Source of the DNA: an uncultured Hyphomicrobiales bacterium
GTDB taxonomy: Bacteria > Pseudomonadota > Alphaproteobacteria > Rhizobiales > Beijerinckiaceae
Length of the DNA: 10,708 bases
Assembly: GCA_903916165.1 (NCBI GenBank)
Contig: CAIWVR010000478.1
Span: forward strand, 1-10,708
Direction: 5' to 3'
Shown here: in pieces, positions 6,787 through 10,708 of the stretch
How positions within the stretch are numbered: the first letter of the stretch is position 1
How the letters are laid out: every line of letters starts with the position of its first letter
Notes under the pieces: model-generated
What the model saw: only the letters and a program-made list of their open reading frames with translations
Databases searched by the model: none
What the model was told of the DNA's origin: nothing
Position numbers and translations under genes: made by a program

Positions 6787-9573
6787 TTGGCCGACGAAAA
6801 AGACAAGTCCGCCCCGGCGACCGGCTCGGACATCCGCCCCGTTTCCATCACCGACGAGATGAAGCGCAGCTATCTCGATTATGCGATGAGCGTGATCGTC
6901 AGCCGCGCCTTGCCCGACGTGCGCGACGGGCTGAAGCCGGTCCACCGGCGCATCCTCTATTCGATGTATGAAAACGGCCATACGCCGGACAAGTCCTACG
7001 TCAAGTCGGCGCGCATCGTCGGTGACGTGATGGGCAAATACCATCCGCATGGCGACAGCGCGATTTATGACGCGCTCGTGCGCATGGCGCAGCCTTTCTC
7101 CATGCGGGTGCCGCTGGTCGACGGGCAGGGCAATTTCGGCTCCGTCGATGGCGATCCGGCCGCGGCCATGCGCTACACGGAATCGCGCCTCGCCAAGTCC
7201 GCCATGCCGCTGCTGCAGGACATCGAGCAGGACACGGTCAACTTCCGCGACAATTACGACGGCAAGGAGAGCGAACCGACCGTCCTGCCGGCGCGCTATC
7301 CGAATCTGCTCATCAATGGTGCCGGCGGCATTGCTGTGGGCATGGCGACCAATATTCCGCCGCATAATCTCGGCGAGGTCATCGACGGCGTGCTGGCGAT
7401 GATGGAGCGCCCGGAAATCTCTGTCGAGGATCTGATGCAGATCATCCAGGGGCCGGATTATCCGACGGGTGGAACAATCCTCGGCCGCAGCGGGATTCGG
7501 CAAGCCTATCTCACCGGGCGCGGCTCGGTTGTGACGCGCGCCAAGACCAGGATCGAACAGGTCCGCAAGGATCGTGATGCGATCATCGTTACGGAGATCC
7601 CCTATCAGGTCAACAAGTCGACGCTGATCGAGCGCATCGCCGAATTGGTGCGCGACAAGAAGGTCGAAGGCATTTCCGACCTGCGCGACGAATCCGATCG
7701 CGACGGCATGCGCATTGTCATCGAGATCAAGCGCGATGCCGTGCCCGATGTCGTGCTGAACCAGCTCTACCGCTTCACGGCGATGCAGCAGTCTTTCGGC
7801 TGCAACATGATCGCGCTGAATGGCGGGCGTCCGCAGATGCTGAACCTGCGCGACTTCCTGACCTGCTTCCTCGACTTCCGGGAAGAGGTCGTCACGCGTC
7901 GCACGAAATATCTGCTCAACAAGGCGCGCGATGGCGCGCATGTGCAGGTCGGTCTGGCCATTGCAGTGGCCAATATTGATGAGGTCATTCGCCTCATCCG
8001 CACGTCGCCTGACGCCGCCACGGCGCGCGAACACCTCATGGCGCGCGACTGGCCGGCCAATGATATGGCACCGCTGATCGCGCTTATTGCCGATCCGCGC
8101 CACAAGCTGAACGATGACGGTTCCTATCGCCTGTCGGAAACCCAGGCGCGCGCCATCCTCGACCTGCGCCTGCAGCGGCTCACGGCGCTGGGCCGCGACG
8201 AGATTGCGGAAGCCCTGAACAAGCTGGCCATCGAAATTGCAGATTATCTCGACATCCTGCGCTCGCGCGCCCGCGTCTTCACGATCATCCGCGACGAACT
8301 CATTGCGGTGCGGGTCGCTTTCGCGACTCCGCGGCGCACGGAAATTGGCGAGAATGACGCCGATTTCGACGATGAGGACCTGATCCAGCACGAGGATATG
8401 GTCATCACGGTCTCGCATGCGGGCTATATCAAGCGCGTGCCGCTCTCGACCTATCGCGCGCAGCGTCGCGGCGGCAAGGGCCGTTCGGGCATGCAGACCC
8501 GCGACGAGGATTTCGTGGCGCGCCTGTTTGTCGCCAGCACGCATCAGCCGGTCCTGTTCTTCTCGTCGAAGGGGCAGGTCTATAAGGAAAAGGTCTGGCG
8601 GCTGCCGCTGGCTGCGCCGCAGGCGCGCGGCAAGGCGCTCGTCAACATGCTGCCGCTCGAACAGGGCGAGCGCATCACCACGATCATGCCCTTGCCCGAG
8701 GATGAAAAGGCCTGGGAAAATCTCGACGTGATGTTTGCCACCACGCGGGGCACCGTGCGGCGTAACAAGCTGTCGGATTTCTCACAGGTCAACCGCGCCG
8801 GCAAGATTGCCATGAAGCTCGATGAGGGCGAGGGCATTGTTGATGTGCAGCTTTGCTCGGACCAGAATGATGTGCTGCTGACGACGGTGCGCGGCCAGTG
8901 CATCCGGTTCCAGGTTGGCGATGTGCGCGTCTTCAAGGGCCGCGATTCCATGGGCGTGCGCGGCGTCAATCTCGCTGAGGGCGACAGCGTCATCTCGCTG
9001 GCGATCCTGCGCCATATTGATGTGTCAGGCGACGAGCGCGTCGCCTATCTGCGCATGCGCCGCGCCATGGCCGGCGAGACCGGCGTGGAAGAGGGTGTCG
9101 AGGCGACGGACGCCGAAGAGGCGAGCGGGGCCGAGGAGGTCACCGGCAATCTGTCGCTGTCGCAGGACCGCTATGTCGAAATGTCGGTGAATGAGGAGGT
9201 GATCCTCACCATCACCGCCAATGGCTATGGCAAGCGGACATCGGCCTATGAATATCGCGTGACCGGTCGCGGCGGCAAAGGCATCACCGCGATGGCGATC
9301 ACGGCGCGCAACGGCGATCTGGTGGCGTCCTTCCCGGTCGGTCACAATGACGGGATCATGCTGGTCACCAATGGCGGCCAGTTGATCCGCTGCCCGGTCG
9401 AGGGCATTCGTGTTGCGGGCCGCTCCACGCAGGGTGTGACCGTCTTCAAGACGGCGTCCGACGAGCGCGTTGTCTCGGTCGAGCGCATCGGCGAGGATGA
9501 TGCCGGCAGTGGCGATACCGGCGAGGCTGGAGACACTGGCGATGCCGGTGGGTCGGAGATTACGCAGGACTGA
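6787..9573 (+). CDS. gyrA: DNA gyrase subunit A
   Basis: GyrA cuts and rejoins DNA in the GyrA2GyrB2 enzyme that introduces negative supercoils using ATP. With the TTG 6787 start it is 928 residues, beginning (M)ADEKDKS. The winged-helix/tower core opens [41 protein letters not shown]. The DNA-linking tyrosine is Y130 in AMRYTE. The quinolone-contact segment [10 protein letters not shown] keeps Ser91 and Asp95 (E. coli S83 and D87), the drug-sensitive state. The GyrA box QRRGGKG (559-565), which marks gyrase rather than topoisomerase IV, starts the DNA-wrapping C-terminal propeller. An acidic insert ([18 protein letters not shown]) interrupts the propeller, and the tail is acidic and repetitive ([13 protein letters not shown]). 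GTG 6778 is an alternative start but sits 1 base from GAGGA (6772-6776); TTG 6787 gives a 10-base spacing. coaD follows 64 bases later. Confidence 0.96.
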   Translation: MADEKDKSAPATGSDIRPVSITDEMKRSYLDYAMSVIVSRALPDVRDGLKPVHRRILYSMYENGHTPDKSYVKSARIVGDVMGKYHPHGDSAIYDALVRMAQPFSMRVPLVDGQGNFGSVDGDPAAAMRYTESRLAKSAMPLLQDIEQDTVNFRDNYDGKESEPTVLPARYPNLLINGAGGIAVGMATNIPPHNLGEVIDGVLAMMERPEISVEDLMQIIQGPDYPTGGTILGRSGIRQAYLTGRGSVVTRAKTRIEQVRKDRDAIIVTEIPYQVNKSTLIERIAELVRDKKVEGISDLRDESDRDGMRIVIEIKRDAVPDVVLNQLYRFTAMQQSFGCNMIALNGGRPQMLNLRDFLTCFLDFREEVVTRRTKYLLNKARDGAHVQVGLAIAVANIDEVIRLIRTSPDAATAREHLMARDWPANDMAPLIALIADPRHKLNDDGSYRLSETQARAILDLRLQRLTALGRDEIAEALNKLAIEIADYLDILRSRARVFTIIRDELIAVRVAFATPRRTEIGENDADFDDEDLIQHEDMVITVSHAGYIKRVPLSTYRAQRRGGKGRSGMQTRDEDFVARLFVASTHQPVLFFSSKGQVYKEKVWRLPLAAPQARGKALVNMLPLEQGERITTIMPLPEDEKAWENLDVMFATTRGTVRRNKLSDFSQVNRAGKIAMKLDEGEGIVDVQLCSDQNDVLLTTVRGQCIRFQVGDVRVFKGRDSMGVRGVNLAEGDSVISLAILRHIDVSGDERVAYLRMRRAMAGETGVEEGVEATDAEEASGAEEVTGNLSLSQDRYVEMSVNEEVILTITANGYGKRTSAYEYRVTGRGGKGITAMAITARNGDLVASFPVGHNDGIMLVTNGGQLIRCPVEGIRVAGRSTQGVTVFKTASDERVVSVERIGEDDAGSGDTGEAGDTGDAGGSEITQD

Positions 9574-9586
9574 GGTAGCGGAACTT

Positions 9587-9615
9587 TCGGGGCGCGCGCG
9601 TACCAGCCGCCCCGA
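9587..9615 (+). terminator. Hairpin between gyrA and coaD
   Basis: TCGGGGCG (9587-9594) pairs perfectly with CGCCCCGA (9608-9615) over a 13-base loop, 13 bases after the gyrA stop. There is no following T-run, so termination is doubtful; it could be a weak terminator, a processing or stabilising structure within a gyrA-coaD transcript, or chance in GC-rich DNA. Confidence 0.3.
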
Positions 9616-9637
9616 CAGGTGAAAGAGGGCAGGGCTC

Positions 9638-10123
9638 ATGGCGCGGATCGGCTTCTACACCGGCTCCTTCGATCCGTTGACCAACGGCCACATGGATGTG
9701 CTGCGCTCGGCCGCCGCCGTTTGCGACAGGATCGTGGTCGGCATTGGTGTGCATCCGGGCAAGGCGCCCCTGTTCACGCCTGCGCAGCGCGAGGCGCTGA
9801 TCCGGACCTGCACAAGGGATCTGGGCGTCGAGATTGATGTCGTGACCTTCGATGGCCTGGCTGTGGAAGCCGCGAAACTGGCGGGCGCTTCCCTCATCCT
9901 GCGCGGCCTGCGGGACGGGACCGATTTTGACTATGAAATGCAGATGACCGGGATGAACGCCACAATGGCGCCCAGTCTGCGGACTATCTTTTTGCCTGCT
10001 TCGCCGCCGGTGCGTCACATCACCGCCACGCTTGTGCGGCAAATCGCAGCGTTGCATGGCGATGTCTCCGCCTTCGTGCCGCCCGAGGTTGTGGCGGCGC
10101 TGAAGGTGAAGTTCTCGTCCTGA
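9638..10123 (+). CDS. coaD: Phosphopantetheine adenylyltransferase
   Basis: CoaD transfers AMP from ATP to 4'-phosphopantetheine, giving dephospho-CoA, the penultimate step of coenzyme A synthesis in the cytosol. The protein is 161 residues, the family's usual length. It has the nucleotidyltransferase opening [16 protein letters not shown] with the (T/H)xGH-type motif TNGH (15-18), Lys42 in [21 protein letters not shown] (89-103) as the conserved middle motif, and ITATLVRQ (128-135) where E. coli has ISSSLVKE. It ends with [15 protein letters not shown] 9638 has the purine-rich GAGGG (9625-9629) 8 bases upstream. It lies 64 bases after gyrA and 27 before the cyclophilin gene, all on one strand, suggesting co-transcription. 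Confidence 0.97.
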   Translation: MARIGFYTGSFDPLTNGHMDVLRSAAAVCDRIVVGIGVHPGKAPLFTPAQREALIRTCTRDLGVEIDVVTFDGLAVEAAKLAGASLILRGLRDGTDFDYEMQMTGMNATMAPSLRTIFLPASPPVRHITATLVRQIAALHGDVSAFVPPEVVAALKVKFSS

Positions 10124-10150
10124 TTTCCTGATCCTGACCCTGGAGTCCAC

Positions 10151-10678
10151 ATGACCATCGACCGCCGTTCCCTCATGCTCGGTCTGCCGCTCGTTGCCGC
10201 CGCCGGCACCGCGCTGGCCCAGACCGGCAACAAGGACACGCTCTATCTTGATCTCAAGGACGGCCGCGTTGTCATCCGTCTGCGTCCGGATCTTGCGCCC
10301 AAGCATGTCGCGCAGATCAAGGCGCTCGCCAAACAGGGTTTTTACGATGGTATCGTGTTCCATCGTGTGATCGAGGGCTTCATGGCCCAGACGGGTGACC
10401 CGACCGGGACCGGCACGGGTGGGTCCAAGCTCCCCAATATTCCGGCTGAGTTTTCGCAGACGCCGTTCCGCCGCGGGACGCTGGGTATGGCGCGTTCGCA
10501 ATTGCCCAACAGCGCCAATTCGCAGTTCTTCATCTGCTTCAAGGAATCGTCATTCCTGAATGGCCAGTACACGGTGTTTGGCGAAGTGCTCTCGGGCATG
10601 GAATTTGTCGACAAGATCAAGCGCGGCGAACCGCCGGTGAATCCCGACAAGATCGTCAAGATGATTGTGGTGGAATAA
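10151..10678 (+). CDS. Exported peptidyl-prolyl cis-trans isomerase (cyclophilin)
   Basis: Cyclophilins speed the cis-trans rotation of proline peptide bonds during folding. The 175-residue protein opens MTIDRRSLMLGLPLVAAAGTALAQ: paired arginines R5-R6 followed by SLM, a hydrophobic stretch and an ALA|Q cut site near residue 23. This is a Tat-like signal, though Sec export remains possible, so the enzyme should act in the periplasm. The cyclophilin domain (about 29-175) has the catalytic FHRV (70-73, Arg72), GFMAQTGDPTGTGTGG, LGMARSQLPNSANSQFF and FLNGQYTVFGEV. The position of the cyclosporin-contact Trp of human CypA is Phe135, as in many bacterial members with weak drug binding. GGAG (10142-10145) lies 5 bases before the ATG. 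It starts 27 bases after coaD. Related Hyphomicrobiales often carry a second cyclophilin next, beyond this window, so no ppiA/ppiB symbol is assigned. Confidence 0.93.
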   Translation: MTIDRRSLMLGLPLVAAAGTALAQTGNKDTLYLDLKDGRVVIRLRPDLAPKHVAQIKALAKQGFYDGIVFHRVIEGFMAQTGDPTGTGTGGSKLPNIPAEFSQTPFRRGTLGMARSQLPNSANSQFFICFKESSFLNGQYTVFGEVLSGMEFVDKIKRGEPPVNPDKIVKMIVVE

Positions 10679-10708
10679 TCGTCCGGGTCGCGTTTGCCCT
10701 CTCCCGCG

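Noticed and set aside
6577..8544. Long open frame (655 codons) on the minus strand opposite gyrA
   Set aside because: It lies antisense to the conserved gyrA coding sequence; its translation is rich in His, Arg, Asp and Ala without family motifs, as expected from the complement of high-GC coding DNA.
9560..10501. 313-codon minus-strand frame across coaD and the cyclophilin gene
   Set aside because: It runs opposite two conserved genes and their intergenic gap; no domain is visible.
1..10708. CRISPR array, tRNA or rRNA gene, insertion sequence, phage or defence island
   Set aside because: No spaced direct repeats, cloverleaf-like segments, transposase motifs or defence-type proteins were seen; the recognised genes are chiefly housekeeping.

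Overview
The window looks like core chromosome of a GC-rich alphaproteobacterium, most likely in the order Hyphomicrobiales (Rhizobiales). The evidence is the protein style (a UvrA with CPVSG in its first zinc module, SSB ending IDDDIPF, GyrA opening [24 protein letters not shown]), an alphaproteobacterial-type LexA box (GTTC-N7-GTTC), and the gene order uvrA<>ssb ... gyrA-coaD-peptidylprolyl isomerase, which I recall as common in that order. Genus cannot be assigned from the sequence alone.

Layout. (1) 4-1135, plus: prfB (release factor 2), read through a programmed +1 frameshift at CTT-TGA-C (70-76), so the first 23 codons lie in another frame. (2) 1259-4264, minus: uvrA, convergent with prfB. 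(3) 4265-4651: a 387-base divergent control region between uvrA and ssb, with a perfect LexA-type box, a 14-bp palindrome and a long bulged inverted repeat. (4) 4652-5167, plus: ssb. (5) 5241-5621, plus: a ParD-like antitoxin with no toxin beside it, preceded by a promoter-like sequence overlapped by a perfect inverted repeat. (6) 5677-6543, minus: a secreted alpha/beta hydrolase related to dienelactone hydrolases. (7) 6787-9573, plus: gyrA. (8) 9638-10123, plus: coaD. (9) 10151-10678, plus: an exported cyclophilin with a Tat-like signal. The last 30 bases hold no recognisable gene.

How the genes relate. uvrA (damage recognition in nucleotide excision repair) and ssb (single-strand DNA protection) share a divergent upstream region, and the LexA box links at least one of them to the SOS response. 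GyrA sets DNA supercoiling; coaD and the cyclophilin follow it with short gaps and may be co-transcribed with it, without an evident functional link. The ParD-like gene and the hydrolase look like lineage accessory genes inserted between conserved blocks.

I see no CRISPR array, tRNA, rRNA, transposase or phage gene, and no convincing new multi-gene system. The best points for a second look are the prfB recoding site, the uvrA-ssb control region and the orphan antitoxin with its operator-like palindrome.
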